NCBI GenBank assembly: GCA_023386365.1
Contig: JAEWJX010000041.1
Span: forward strand, 1-64,000
Origin: Actinomycetes bacterium
GTDB taxonomy: Bacteria > Actinomycetota > Actinomycetes > Actinomycetales > Microbacteriaceae
Length of the DNA: 64,000 nucleotides
Direction: 5' to 3'
Positions 29,131 through 37,110 of the stretch are shown piece by piece. The translations under genes and the position numbers were made by a program. How positions within the stretch are numbered: the stretch's first letter is position 1; the number at the start of each line of letters is the position of its first letter. Under the pieces are notes generated by a model. It saw only the letters and a program-made list of their open reading frames with translations, ran no database searches and was not told where the DNA came from.

Positions 29131-30224
29131 ACGCTCCGCGACGTGAGGCGCGCATCCGACTCGATGCGCTGACCTCGAACCTCGCGGTGCTGCGCGGCCT
29201 GGTCGCGCCGTCGGCCGTGATGGGTGTGGTGAAGGCCGACGCGTACGGCCACGGCATGCTGCCGGTGGCTGCGGCGCTCGCGGATGCGGGGGTCGACTGG
29301 CTGGGCGTCGCCGACGTCGACGAAGCCCTGGCGCTTCGTGCCGCCGGCATCCGCACCCCGGTGTTGGCGTGGCTGCACGGATCGCCGGCCGACTTCGCCG
29401 ACGCGGCCGAGGCCGACGTCGATGTCGCCGTCAGTTCCCTGAATCAGCTCGATGCCGCCGCAGGCGTCGGCGCGGCGGTTCACCTCAAGTTCGACACCGG
29501 GCTCAGTCGCAACGGTGTCGCGCCGGCCGATGCGGAGGCGGTGATCGAGCGGGCTGCGCTCCTCGAGCGGGAGGGCCGTTTGCGCGTGCGGGGGCTCATG
29601 AGTCACCTGTCCGGTGCGTCTCCGGTCGACGACGCCGCCCAGCGGGAGGTGTTCGCCGCTCTCGTGGCGGACGCCGAGGCTGCGGGGCTGACCCCGGAGG
29701 TGCGGCACCTTGCCGCCAGCCTGGCCGCGGTGACGCAGCCCGATGCCCGCTTCGATCTCGTGCGGCTGGGCATCGCGCTGTACGGGGTCGCGCCCGATCC
29801 GACCGTCGATCCGGCCGCCCTCGGGCTGCGCCCGGTGATGTCGCTCACCACCTCGGTCGCGGCAGTGCGTCGTGTGCCCGCCGGTACCGGCGTCTCGTAC
29901 GGCTACACCCACCGCGCCGACCGTGAGACGACGCTCGCCCTCGTCCCGCTCGGCTATGCCGACGGCATCCCTCGGCATGCGTCGGGCCGCGCCGAGGTGG
30001 CGATCGGCGGCCGGCGTCATCCGCAGGTCGGCCGGATCGCGATGGACCAGTTCGTGGTGGACGTGGGCGACGCACCGATCGCGGTCGGCGACGAGGTCGT
30101 CGTGTGGGGCGACCCCGCCGAGGGGGCACCCAGCGCCGACCAGTGGGCGACCGCCGCCGGAACGATCGGCTACGAGATCGTCACGCGGGTGGGACCGCGG
30201 GTCGCGCGGGTGGCGCAGGCGTGA
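29127..30224 (+). CDS. alr: alanine racemase
   Basis: PLP enzyme interconverting L- and D-alanine for peptidoglycan. The 365 residues include the PLP-Lys motif VMGVVKADAYGHG near residue 35 and the second-half catalytic Tyr in TGVSYGYTHRADRET, followed by LVPLGYADGIPR. The GTG start overlaps the acpS stop, and its own stop overlaps tsaE (GTGA). Confidence 0.95.
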   Translation: MNAPRREARIRLDALTSNLAVLRGLVAPSAVMGVVKADAYGHGMLPVAAALADAGVDWLGVADVDEALALRAAGIRTPVLAWLHGSPADFADAAEADVDVAVSSLNQLDAAAGVGAAVHLKFDTGLSRNGVAPADAEAVIERAALLEREGRLRVRGLMSHLSGASPVDDAAQREVFAALVADAEAAGLTPEVRHLAASLAAVTQPDARFDLVRLGIALYGVAPDPTVDPAALGLRPVMSLTTSVAAVRRVPAGTGVSYGYTHRADRETTLALVPLGYADGIPRHASGRAEVAIGGRRHPQVGRIAMDQFVVDVGDAPIAVGDEVVVWGDPAEGAPSADQWATAAGTIGYEIVTRVGPRVARVAQA

Positions 30225-30691
30225 GCGCGTCGATCGACCTGGTGGTTCCCGACGCGGATGCGATGGAGGCACTCGGGGCTCGGCTTGCGCGGGTGCTGCG
30301 CGCGGGCGACGTGGTCCTGTTGAACGGCGAGCTCGGCGCGGGTAAGACCACGCTCACGCGGGGTCTCGGCGCGGCGCTCGGCGCGCGCGGTGCGGTCACC
30401 AGCCCCACCTTCGTGCTGGCGCGCACGCATCCGACCGTGTCCGGGGTGCCGCTGGTGCACGTCGACGCGTACCGGCTGGGGTCGGCGGCGGAGGTCGACG
30501 ACCTGGACCTCGACCTCGACGGCTCGATCACCGTGGTGGAGTGGGGTGCGGGCAAGCTCGACGGTGCGGTCGATTCGTGGCTCGAGCTCGACATCGTGCG
30601 ACCGGTGGGCGGTGATCCGGAGGCGGATGACGCGCCCCGGCGCGTGACGCTGCGGGCGCACGGTTCCCGGTGGGTGGGCGTCGACCTCTGA
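30221..30691 (+). CDS. tsaE: tRNA t6A threonylcarbamoyltransferase ATPase TsaE
   Basis: ATPase partner of TsaB and TsaD in t6A37 synthesis. The GTG at 30221 overlaps the alr stop and gives 156 residues. The Walker A motif GELGAGKTTLTRGLG, VTSPTFVLART and HVDAYRL are diagnostic. tsaB, rimI and tsaD follow, which confirms the role. Confidence 0.94.
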   Translation: MSASIDLVVPDADAMEALGARLARVLRAGDVVLLNGELGAGKTTLTRGLGAALGARGAVTSPTFVLARTHPTVSGVPLVHVDAYRLGSAAEVDDLDLDLDGSITVVEWGAGKLDGAVDSWLELDIVRPVGGDPEADDAPRRVTLRAHGSRWVGVDL

Positions 30692-30716
30692 CCCTGCTCG
30701 GGGGAGCGCGCACACG

Positions 30717-30722
30717 TAGGCT
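30717..30722 (+). promoter_or_regulatory. -10 hexamer for a leaderless tsaB transcript
   Basis: TAGGCT ends 6 nt before the tsaB GTG. This suggests an internal promoter starting transcription at the start codon inside the glmS-tsaD cluster. Confidence 0.45.
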
Positions 30723-30728
30723 GGTGCG

Positions 30729-31340
30729 GTGCTGCTGGCGATCGACACCTCCACGGGGACGAGTGTCGCCGTCGTCGATCGCGACGGTGTTCATGCCGTG
30801 CGCACCAGTGCAGACACGCGCGGCCACGCGGAGCTGATCGGCGATTTCATCCGCGACGCTCTCGACGAGGCAGGGGTGTCACCGCGGGACCTGGAGGCGG
30901 TCGCCGTCGGGATGGGTCCGGGGCCGTTCACCGGACTGCGGGTGGGGATCGCCGCCGCACGCACCTTCGCCTTCGGCATCGGTCGGCCGGTGCTCACCGC
31001 CGTGTCGCACGACGCGGTCGCATTCGGTCAGTCGGATGCGGTGCTGGTGCTGACGGATGCGCGGCGCCGCGAGCTGGCATGGTCGCGGTATGCGGCGCCG
31101 GGCGCCGACGGCCTGCCGATACGGCTGGAGGGCCCGGCGCTGGTGCCGGCCGCCGACCTCGACACCGTAACCGCCGCATCCGGTTACCGCCGCATCGACG
31201 CCGCGACGATCGACGCGGGTGCCCTCGGTCGGCTCGCGCTCGCGCGTCTCGACGCGGGTGCGGTGCCTGGGCCCACCGAACCCGTCTACCTGCGGGCGCC
31301 CGATGTCACTCTCTCCGCCCCCAAGAAGGTGCTCGGATGA
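30729..31340 (+). CDS. tsaB: tRNA t6A threonylcarbamoyltransferase subunit TsaB
   Basis: Scaffold of the TsaBDE complex. The GTG-started 203-residue protein has the ASKHA-type opening [16 protein letters not shown] and the [17 protein letters not shown] segment. It is shorter than TsaD and lacks the metal-binding His pair, as expected. Its stop overlaps rimI by four bases. Confidence 0.93.
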   Translation: MLLAIDTSTGTSVAVVDRDGVHAVRTSADTRGHAELIGDFIRDALDEAGVSPRDLEAVAVGMGPGPFTGLRVGIAAARTFAFGIGRPVLTAVSHDAVAFGQSDAVLVLTDARRRELAWSRYAAPGADGLPIRLEGPALVPAADLDTVTAASGYRRIDAATIDAGALGRLALARLDAGAVPGPTEPVYLRAPDVTLSAPKKVLG

Positions 31341-31792
31341 GCTGGCACCTGCGCGCGGCGACCCTCGACGACCTCGAGGCGATCGACGCCCTCGAAACGG
31401 TGACCTTCCCCACCGACGCGTGGTCGCGTGCGATGCTGCAGGCCGAACTCACCGGACCGCACGGCCACTACCTCGCCGCGGTCGACGACACCGGAACCCT
31501 CATCGGCTACGCGGGGCTCCTCGCACCCCGAGGCAGCGGTCAGGGCGACGTGCAGACGATCGCCGTCGCCGCATCCGCCCGACGTCAGGGGATCGGCGCC
31601 GCGCTGCTCGACGCCCTGCTCTCCGAGGCGCGCGAGCGGGAGGCGTTCGAGGTGTTCCTCGAGGTGCGGGCCGACAACCCCGCCGCGGAGGCGCTCTACG
31701 TGACCCGCGGCTTCGAGCGCATCGGCATCCGCCCCGCCTACTACCAGCCCGATGGCGTCGACGCCGTGATCATGAAGGCGGAGCTGTCGTGA
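31337..31792 (+). CDS. rimI: ribosomal protein S18-alanine N-acetyltransferase
   Basis: GNAT-fold acetyltransferase; RimI acetylates the N-terminus of S18. The ATG at 31337 overlaps the tsaB stop and gives 151 residues. The acetyl-CoA motif [15 protein letters not shown] and the [19 protein letters not shown] end are typical. Placement between tsaB and tsaD is the usual context, though substrate specificity is inferred from family and position. Confidence 0.9.
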   Translation: MSWHLRAATLDDLEAIDALETVTFPTDAWSRAMLQAELTGPHGHYLAAVDDTGTLIGYAGLLAPRGSGQGDVQTIAVAASARRQGIGAALLDALLSEAREREAFEVFLEVRADNPAAEALYVTRGFERIGIRPAYYQPDGVDAVIMKAELS

Positions 31793-32856
31793 GCGCAGAC
31801 GCACCGATCGTGCTCGGCATCGAGACGAGCTGCGACGAGACCGGGATCGGCATCGTGCGCGGCACCGATCTGCTCGCCAACGTCATCGCCTCCTCGATGG
31901 ACGAGCACGCCCGCTACGGAGGGGTGGTGCCCGAGATCGCCGCCCGCGCCCACCTCGAAGCGCTGACACCCACCCTTGAGGAGGCGTTGCAGACCGCCGG
32001 CATCCGTCTCGACGAGGTCGACGCGATCGCGGTCACCAGCGGCCCCGGCCTGGCCGGCGCGCTCATGGTGGGTGTGGGTGCTGCCAAGGCGCTCGCCGTG
32101 TCGCTCGAGAAGCCCCTCTACGCGGTCAACCACCTCGTCGGCCATGTGGGCGCGGATGTGCTGCGCCACGATCCGCTCGTCGGCGAGGGTGAGCTCGAAC
32201 TACCCACCATCGCGCTTCTGGTCTCCGGCGGGCACACCTCGTTGCTGCTGGTGCGCGACCTGGTGTCGGATGTCGAACTGCTCGGCGAGACCATCGACGA
32301 TGCCGCCGGTGAGGCGTTCGACAAGGTGGCGCGTCTGCTCGGACTGCCCTACCCGGGCGGCCCCGAGATAGACCGGGCGGCGGCCACGGGGGATCCGACC
32401 GCGATCCGGTTCCCGCGGGGGCTCACCGCCGCGAAAGACCTCGAACGTCACCGCTACGACTTCTCGTTCTCGGGACTCAAGACCGCCGTCGCCCGCCACG
32501 TCGAGTCGGCGCGGGCGGCCGGCGACGAGGTGCCGGTGGCGGATGTGGCGGCCAGCTTCCGCGAAGCCGTCGTCGACGTGCTGCTCACGAAGGCGCTCGC
32601 CGCCTGCCGCGATCTGGGGGTGCCGCGCCTCCTGCTGGGCGGCGGCGTGGTGGCGAACCGTCGGCTGCGTGAGGCGGCCGAGGAGCGGTGCGCCGCCGCC
32701 GGGATCGCGCTCCGCATCCCGCCGCTCTCGCTCTGCACCGACAACGGCGCCATGATCGCGGCGCTCGCCGCCCAGCTGATCGCCGCCGGTCACGCGCCGT
32801 CGGGTCTCGGGTTCGGGGGCGACTCGACGCTGCCCGTCACCTCTATTCAGGCCTGA
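31789..32856 (+). CDS. tsaD: tRNA t6A threonylcarbamoyltransferase TsaD
   Basis: Catalytic subunit that installs the threonylcarbamoyl group on A37. The GTG at 31789 overlaps the rimI stop; 355 residues. Diagnostic features are [14 protein letters not shown], the metal-binding [19 protein letters not shown] and [14 protein letters not shown]. Last gene of the glmS-tsaD cluster. Confidence 0.96.
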   Translation: MSADAPIVLGIETSCDETGIGIVRGTDLLANVIASSMDEHARYGGVVPEIAARAHLEALTPTLEEALQTAGIRLDEVDAIAVTSGPGLAGALMVGVGAAKALAVSLEKPLYAVNHLVGHVGADVLRHDPLVGEGELELPTIALLVSGGHTSLLLVRDLVSDVELLGETIDDAAGEAFDKVARLLGLPYPGGPEIDRAAATGDPTAIRFPRGLTAAKDLERHRYDFSFSGLKTAVARHVESARAAGDEVPVADVAASFREAVVDVLLTKALAACRDLGVPRLLLGGGVVANRRLREAAEERCAAAGIALRIPPLSLCTDNGAMIAALAAQLIAAGHAPSGLGFGGDSTLPVTSIQA

Positions 32857-32924
32857 GTTCTCCCGTCGGTTTGCCGCCGGTCGGATGCGCCTGCCACCAT
32901 GGCGGGACACGGAAGGGGACCCGC

Positions 32925-33509
32925 TTGTCCGACACCACCACCAACCCGACGCCCGAGCAGCCCGAGCAGCCCACGCCGCCTGTCGAGCCGGCTGAGGCGG
33001 CCACGCCCGGCTACGTCGCGCCGAACCCGTATGTGGCGCAGAACCCCTACGTGGCCCAGAACCCGTACGTCGCCCAGAACCCGTACGGCCAGCAGGCGCC
33101 GGCCGCCCCGGTGCCGCCCGCCCCCGACGCGCAGACGAACCCCTACGCGCCTGCCACCGCCTATCAGGCGGCACCCGCCTACCAGCCGAACCCCACCGTC
33201 CCCGCGCCGTACTCACCGGCGCCCTACAGCGTCGGCGGTGCGGCCTACGCGTACGCGCCGCGCACCAACCCGCTCGCGATCACCTCGATGGTGCTGTCTC
33301 TGGTGGGCCTCCTCACCTGGATCACCGCGATCGGCGGTGTCATCACCGGCCACATCGCGCTGTCGCAGATCAAGCGCACCGGAGAGGGCGGCCGCGGCAT
33401 GGCGATCACCGGCATCGTCGTGGGGTACGTGATGACCGGGTTCATCCTGCTCTACATCCTGTTCATGGTGGCGATCTTCGGCACGATGTGGGCGAGCGGC
33501 AGCTACTGA
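32925..33509 (+). CDS. DUF4190-like membrane protein with NPYVAQ repeats
   Basis: Function unknown. No ATG or GTG fits; a TTG at 32925 preceded by GGAAGGGG begins LSDTTTNPTPEQPEQ and gives 194 residues. Residues 30-60 contain four copies of a QNPYVA-type hexapeptide, followed by a Pro/Ala/Tyr-rich region. The C-terminal 75 residues hold two membrane segments around GGVITGHIALSQIKRTGEGG, the DUF4190 pattern. The next two genes are related, so it may be part of a small envelope protein family. Confidence 0.7.
   Translation: MSDTTTNPTPEQPEQPTPPVEPAEAATPGYVAPNPYVAQNPYVAQNPYVAQNPYGQQAPAAPVPPAPDAQTNPYAPATAYQAAPAYQPNPTVPAPYSPAPYSVGGAAYAYAPRTNPLAITSMVLSLVGLLTWITAIGGVITGHIALSQIKRTGEGGRGMAITGIVVGYVMTGFILLYILFMVAIFGTMWASGSY
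33024..33090 (+). repeat. four tandem 18-bp coding repeats
   Basis: The DNA repeats every 18 bp, encoding NPYVAQ units with third-base variation between copies. The synonymous differences show it is a protein repeat under selection rather than a recent slippage product. Confidence 0.75.
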
Positions 33510-33815
33510 GTGTCCGATCCCACGACCAACCCGTACCGCCCGCTCAGCGCGAACCCCTACGGGCGGCGCACCAACGGGCTCGCGATCGCGTCGATCGTGC
33601 TCTCCCTCGCCGCGTTCCTCACCTTCGCTTCGGCGATCGGAGGAGTGGTGACCGGCCACATCGCCCTCAGTCAGATCGCGCGGACCGGCGAGGAGGGGCG
33701 AGGGCTGGCGATCGCCGGACTCGTGATCGGCTACATCTTCGTCGCACTCGGGGCGCTGTGGCTGCTGTTCGTCATCCTCTGGATCGCGACCCCCTCGTCC
33801 GGCGGCTGGCTCTAG
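33510..33815 (+). CDS. small DUF4190-like membrane protein
   Basis: The GTG at 33510 directly abuts the preceding stop. The 101-residue protein repeats the C-terminal part of its neighbour (NPYGRRTNGLAIASIVLSLA, then GGVVTGHIALSQIARTGEEG) with a short N-terminus and two membrane segments. It looks like a tandem duplicate without the repeat region. Function unknown. Confidence 0.75.
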   Translation: MSDPTTNPYRPLSANPYGRRTNGLAIASIVLSLAAFLTFASAIGGVVTGHIALSQIARTGEEGRGLAIAGLVIGYIFVALGALWLLFVILWIATPSSGGWL

Positions 33816-33832
33816 CGAGGTCCCCGGCCGCG

Positions 33833-33864
33833 TTGACAGGCCCTGGGGCCGCTGGGAGCATTGT
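33833..33864 (+). promoter_or_regulatory. possible promoter of the 33895 gene
   Basis: A consensus TTGACA (33833-33838) is followed after 18-20 nt by AGCATT/CATTGT. The downstream gene has a GAAGGAG Shine-Dalgarno. Confidence 0.45.
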
Positions 33865-33894
33865 CGGAGTCCACCACCGAGAAGGAGTTCGGAA

Positions 33895-34350
33895 ATGACC
33901 GACCCCACCAGTACCCCGTCGACTCCGGAAGAGCCGACCCCGGCCGCTTCCGAGCCCGTCACCCCCGCAGCCCCGGCTGAGCCTGTCGCTCCGGCCGCTC
34001 CGGCCGCTCCGGCCGCTCCGGCCGCGAACCCGTACGCGGCGCCCGCCGCGGCGCCCGGCTACGCACCCGCCGGTGCACCGGTCAAGCAGACCCTCGCCAT
34101 CGTGTCGTTCATCCTCGGCATCCTGGGCGTGCTGCTCGCGTTTGCCTACGGCTTCGGTCTGATCCCCGGCATCGTCGCGGTCGTCCTCGGCTTCCAGTCG
34201 AAGAAGAAGGAGCCGGCCGCCCCGAAGTGGATGTCGCTCACCGGTATCATCACCGGTTTCGTGGCCATCGGCCTCAGCGTCATCATCGGCCTGGTCTCGA
34301 TCGTCGGCATCATCGCCTACTTCGCGCTCGTCAACTCGTACGGGTACTGA
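33895..34350 (+). CDS. Ala/Pro-rich DUF4190-like membrane protein
   Basis: The 151-residue protein has an acidic Thr/Pro start, a run of AAP repeats and an NPYAAPAAAPGYAP stretch, then two membrane segments (LAIVSFILGILGVLLAFAYG and GIITGFVAIGLSVIIGLVSI). It resembles the two preceding proteins in plan but has its own promoter and Shine-Dalgarno. Function unknown. A terminator follows. Confidence 0.75.
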   Translation: MTDPTSTPSTPEEPTPAASEPVTPAAPAEPVAPAAPAAPAAPAANPYAAPAAAPGYAPAGAPVKQTLAIVSFILGILGVLLAFAYGFGLIPGIVAVVLGFQSKKKEPAAPKWMSLTGIITGFVAIGLSVIIGLVSIVGIIAYFALVNSYGY

Positions 34351-34370
34351 GCTCGAAGCGGTTCACGGGG

Positions 34371-34399
34371 AGGGCGGATGCGCGGCATCCGCCCTTCTT
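34371..34399. terminator. terminator between convergent genes
   Basis: An 11-bp perfect stem (34371-34381 with 34385-34395) with a 3-nt loop, followed by TCTT, separates the DUF4190-like gene and the minus-strand methyltransferase gene. The stem is built from GGATGC and GCATCC. Confidence 0.75.
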
Positions 34400-34409
34400 G
34401 CGTCTCCGG

Positions 34410-35591
34410 TCAGCGTGTGACGCGGTCGGCGAGGATCGCCACCCGTCGGCCCGCTGAGCGGGTGAGCACGAGCGTCGCCGCCCCCGTGCCCTTCAGCGCG
34501 AGGCGCGTGCGGAATGCGGCCGGGTCGACGTCGACGCCACGCTTCTTGATCTCGAGCGTGCCGATGCCCCGCTCGCGGAGCGCCGATTTGAGCTTGCGTT
34601 CGTCGAACGGCAGCTCCTCGCGAACCCGGAACGCTTGACCGAACGGGGTCTCGGGCTGCTCATCCGTCGTGATCCAGGCGATCGTCGGGTCGAGCATCCG
34701 CCCGTCGACGCGGCGTGCCAGCTCGCCGATGAGGCGAGCCCGGATGACGGCGCCGTCGGGTTCGAGCAGGTACGCGCCGAGCTCCCCCGCATCCGCGTCG
34801 GGTGCCTCGGCCGGCGCGGTGAGCTCGGCGGGTGCTCCGCCGCCGAGCAGCAGCGCCGACCGCCCGACACCGTCGCGTGCGAGGGCGCCCGACCACACCA
34901 CCAGTTCCACGACGTCGCGGTCCACCGACACCCACTGGGCCTCGACGCCCTCGGGCAGCAGCTCGTGATCGAGCGCCGGGCCGAGTTTCACCCCTGTGGG
35001 CTTCTGCGCGGCGCGGGCGAACACGGCATCGAGCGGCGGCGACCAGTCGGCGGGATCGTTCTGCCGCCGCCCCGCCGCGCGGCGCGCGGGGTCGAACCAC
35101 AACGCATCGACGTCGTCGGGCTCATCGGCGAGGGCGTCGCCCTGCAGCACCCGTGCGTCCGGGAACGGCGCCAGGTTGTAGGCGGCGACCGCGGCCGTCA
35201 CCTCGTCGCGGTCGACGGCGACCACGCGCAGGCCGAGGCCGGCGAACGCCATCGCATCCGCGCCGATCCCGCAGCCGAGGTCGGCGACGGAGGTGAAGCC
35301 GGCGCGGGCGAAGCGACCCGCGTGCTGGGCGGCCACCGGCAGCCGGGTCGCCTGCTCGAGTCCGTCGGGGGTGAACAGCATCCGGTCCGCGAAGTCGAGG
35401 AACTTGGCGCGGCCGCGCGTGCGCAGACGGGCCTGACTCAGCACCGCGGCGACCAGCTCCGGCGGGTGCCCGGCGGCGCGCAGTCGCGACACGATCCGCA
35501 GCACATCCGCATCCGCCCGAACCTCGCCGACCTCGTCGAGCAGCCGAAGCCCTTCCGGCGACAGAAGTGCGCGCAGTTCGTCGGGCGTCAT
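34410..35591 (-). CDS. class I SAM-dependent methyltransferase with THUMP-like C-terminal domain
   Basis: Probably methylates a nucleic acid base, by analogy to THUMP methyltransferases. The ATG at 35591 gives 393 residues (MTPDELRALLSPEGLRLLDE). The SAM-binding motif VADLGCGIGADAMAFAGLG lies near residue 110, followed by VVAVDRDEV and WFDPARRAAGRRQ; the C-terminal 70 residues (LKSALRERGIGTLEIKKRGV) match the THUMP-like domain. A TACGGT hexamer 6 nt before the ATG suggests a leaderless mRNA, and one CIRCE copy overlaps this promoter. Confidence 0.82.
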   Translation of the reverse strand: MTPDELRALLSPEGLRLLDEVGEVRADADVLRIVSRLRAAGHPPELVAAVLSQARLRTRGRAKFLDFADRMLFTPDGLEQATRLPVAAQHAGRFARAGFTSVADLGCGIGADAMAFAGLGLRVVAVDRDEVTAAVAAYNLAPFPDARVLQGDALADEPDDVDALWFDPARRAAGRRQNDPADWSPPLDAVFARAAQKPTGVKLGPALDHELLPEGVEAQWVSVDRDVVELVVWSGALARDGVGRSALLLGGGAPAELTAPAEAPDADAGELGAYLLEPDGAVIRARLIGELARRVDGRMLDPTIAWITTDEQPETPFGQAFRVREELPFDERKLKSALRERGIGTLEIKKRGVDVDPAAFRTRLALKGTGAATLVLTRSAGRRVAILADRVTR

Positions 35592-35597
35592 CCCCAC

Positions 35598-35603
35598 ACC
35601 GTA
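35598..35603 (-). promoter_or_regulatory. -10 hexamer for a leaderless methyltransferase transcript
   Basis: TACGGT on the minus strand ends 6 nt before the ATG at 35591. The matching -35 zone lies inside the CIRCE element at 35610-35636. Confidence 0.45.
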
Positions 35604-35609
35604 TCCCGG

Positions 35610-35636
35610 TTGGCAGTCGGATTGAATGAGTGCTAA
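35610..35636 (+). promoter_or_regulatory. CIRCE operator 1 (HrcA site)
   Basis: TTGGCAGTC, nine spacer bases and GAGTGCTAA match the CIRCE consensus TTAGCACTC-N9-GAGTGCTAA with two mismatches in the left arm and none in the right. It covers the -35/spacer of the groES promoter and the upstream promoter region of the divergent methyltransferase gene. Confidence 0.85.
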
Positions 35637-35650
35637 CGGGGGCCTATAGT
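35622..35650 (+). promoter_or_regulatory. groES promoter
   Basis: TTGAAT (-35, 35622-35627) and TATAGT (-10, 35645-35650) are spaced by exactly 17 nt. The expected start near 35657 falls in the second CIRCE element. Confidence 0.75.
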
Positions 35651-35654
35651 TGTC

Positions 35655-35681
35655 CTGGCACTCTCGAAGGCAGTGTGCCAA
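35655..35681 (+). promoter_or_regulatory. CIRCE operator 2 (HrcA site)
   Basis: CTGGCACTC-N9-GTGTGCCAA fits the CIRCE pattern with two mismatches per arm and lies at the predicted transcription start of groES. Two CIRCE copies imply tight HrcA repression. Confidence 0.75.
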
Positions 35682-35708
35682 CCCCCAAGTCTGAGAAAGA
35701 GGTCACAC

Positions 35709-36005
35709 GTGTCGGTCTCCATCAAGCCGCTCGAGGATCGCATCGTCATCAAGCAGGTCGAAGCCGAGCAGGTCACCGCGTCGGGTCTGGTCATCCCGGA
35801 CACCGCCAAGGAGAAGCCCCAGGAGGGCGAGGTCGTGGCCGTGGGCCCCGGCCGCATCGACGACAACGGCAACCGCGTTCCGCTCGACGTCGCCGTCGGC
35901 GACAAGGTCATCTACTCCAAGTACGGCGGCACTGAGGTGAAGTTCGGCGGGGAAGACCTGCTCGTCCTCTCGGCCCGCGACGTGCTGGCGGTCGTCGTCC
36001 GCTGA
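35709..36005 (+). CDS. groES: co-chaperonin GroES
   Basis: GroES caps the GroEL chamber. The GTG at 35709, after a GAAAGAGG site, gives 98 residues starting [16 protein letters not shown], with the mobile-loop region [19 protein letters not shown] and [20 protein letters not shown]. It stands alone: a terminator and an EamA transporter follow instead of groEL. Control by two CIRCE elements is clear. Confidence 0.96.
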   Translation: MSVSIKPLEDRIVIKQVEAEQVTASGLVIPDTAKEKPQEGEVVAVGPGRIDDNGNRVPLDVAVGDKVIYSKYGGTEVKFGGEDLLVLSARDVLAVVVR

Positions 36006-36037
36006 GTTTGTCAGCGGTGTCGACAACGACATCCCGC

Positions 36038-36073
36038 CGAAAGGCCCCGTGGCTCTGCCATCGGGGCCTTTCG
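36038..36073 (+). terminator. terminator after groES
   Basis: A 12-bp perfect stem (36038-36049 with 36062-36073) plus an inner TGGC/GCCA pairing, with the descending arm ending CTTTCG. It isolates groES from rarD. Confidence 0.75.
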
Positions 36074-36099
36074 CGTCTGCGGGGCGTTCCCGCCGCGGC

Positions 36100-36105
36100 T
36101 AGCCT
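36100..36105 (+). promoter_or_regulatory. -10 hexamer for a leaderless rarD transcript
   Basis: TAGCCT ends 6 nt before the rarD GTG; no Shine-Dalgarno is seen. Confidence 0.45.
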
Positions 36106-36111
36106 CGTCAA

Positions 36112-37053
36112 GTGACCGCCTCGACGCCCCCGCCCGCACCCCGAGGCGGCGGCCAAGGCGCCGGGCTCGCCTACGCAGTCACCGCCTACGGCCTGTGGGG
36201 CTTCCTTCCCGGCTTCTTCCTTCTGCTCGCTCCCGCGAGCCCGTGGGAGATCGTCGCCTTCCGCATCCTCATGTCGCTCGGGTTCTGCGCGATCCTGCTG
36301 ACCGTGACGCGCGGCTGGCGCGCCTTCATCGGGCTGAGCCGCCAACCCCGGGTGCTGTTCGCGATGGCGCTCGCCGGGGTGCTCATCTACGTGAACTGGC
36401 AGGTCTTCGTGATCGCCACCCTCACCGGGCACGTCGTCGAGGGGTCGCTCGGCTACTTCATCAACCCGGTCATCACGGTCGCCTTGGGAGTGGTGGTGCT
36501 GCGCGAACGGCTGCGCCCCCTCCAGTGGGCCGCGGTCGGCATCTCGGTCGCGGCGATCCTGGTGATCGCGGTCGGCTACGGCGCGTTCCCGTGGATCGCC
36601 CTGGTGCTGGCCCTGTCGTTCGGCTTCTACGGCTTCATCAAGAAGCGGGTCGGTGCCCAGGTGGATGCGGTCAGCGGCCTCACCCTCGAGACGGCGTGGC
36701 TGACGCCGGTCGCCATCATCCAGCTGCTCATCACGGGGGCGACCGTTGGCCTCACCTTCGGACAGGTCAGCCCCGTCCACTCGTTCCTGATGATCGCGAC
36801 CGGTGTGATCACCGCCACCCCGCTGCTGCTCTTCGCGGCGGCGGCCCGCCGTCTGCCGCTCGTGGCACTCGGCCTCACCCAGTACCTGGCGCCCATCCTG
36901 CAGTTCCTGATCGGGGTGTTCCTGCTGCACGAACCCATGCCGCTGGGGCGTTGGATCGGCTTCGGCCTCGTGTGGGTCGCCCTCGTGCTGCTCACGGTCG
37001 ACATGGTGCGCGCCGCCCGCGCGGGCCGCCGCGCCTCCCTCCCGACCGCGTGA
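36112..37053 (+). CDS. rarD: EamA-family transporter RarD
   Basis: A 313-residue drug/metabolite transporter with about ten membrane helices and two EamA repeats. Characteristic segments are AVTAYGLWGFLPGFFLL, YVNWQVFVIATLTGHVVEGSLGYF and LTQYLAPILQFLIGVFLL. RarD was named in relation to chloramphenicol sensitivity but its substrate is not established. The gene has its own leaderless promoter between groES and the LIV genes. Confidence 0.88.
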   Translation: MTASTPPPAPRGGGQGAGLAYAVTAYGLWGFLPGFFLLLAPASPWEIVAFRILMSLGFCAILLTVTRGWRAFIGLSRQPRVLFAMALAGVLIYVNWQVFVIATLTGHVVEGSLGYFINPVITVALGVVVLRERLRPLQWAAVGISVAAILVIAVGYGAFPWIALVLALSFGFYGFIKKRVGAQVDAVSGLTLETAWLTPVAIIQLLITGATVGLTFGQVSPVHSFLMIATGVITATPLLLFAAAARRLPLVALGLTQYLAPILQFLIGVFLLHEPMPLGRWIGFGLVWVALVLLTVDMVRAARAGRRASLPTA

Positions 37054-37061
37054 CCCCGCGG

Positions 37062-37067
37062 TAGGGT
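37062..37067 (+). promoter_or_regulatory. possible -10 upstream of the first LIV-type binding protein
   Basis: TAGGGT lies 43 nt before the ATG at 37111, with a small GGCCG/CGGCC hairpin and a GAGGAAAGGA Shine-Dalgarno between. No -35 is clear. Confidence 0.35.
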
Positions 37068-37110
37068 CGCCGCGAGCCCGGCCGAACGGCCGCCGAGGAA
37101 AGGACTCCGG

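Noticed and set aside
33024..33090. Possible CRISPR or minisatellite
   Set aside because: The 18-bp repeats are in frame, have no unique spacers and vary at third positions, so they are a coding repeat.
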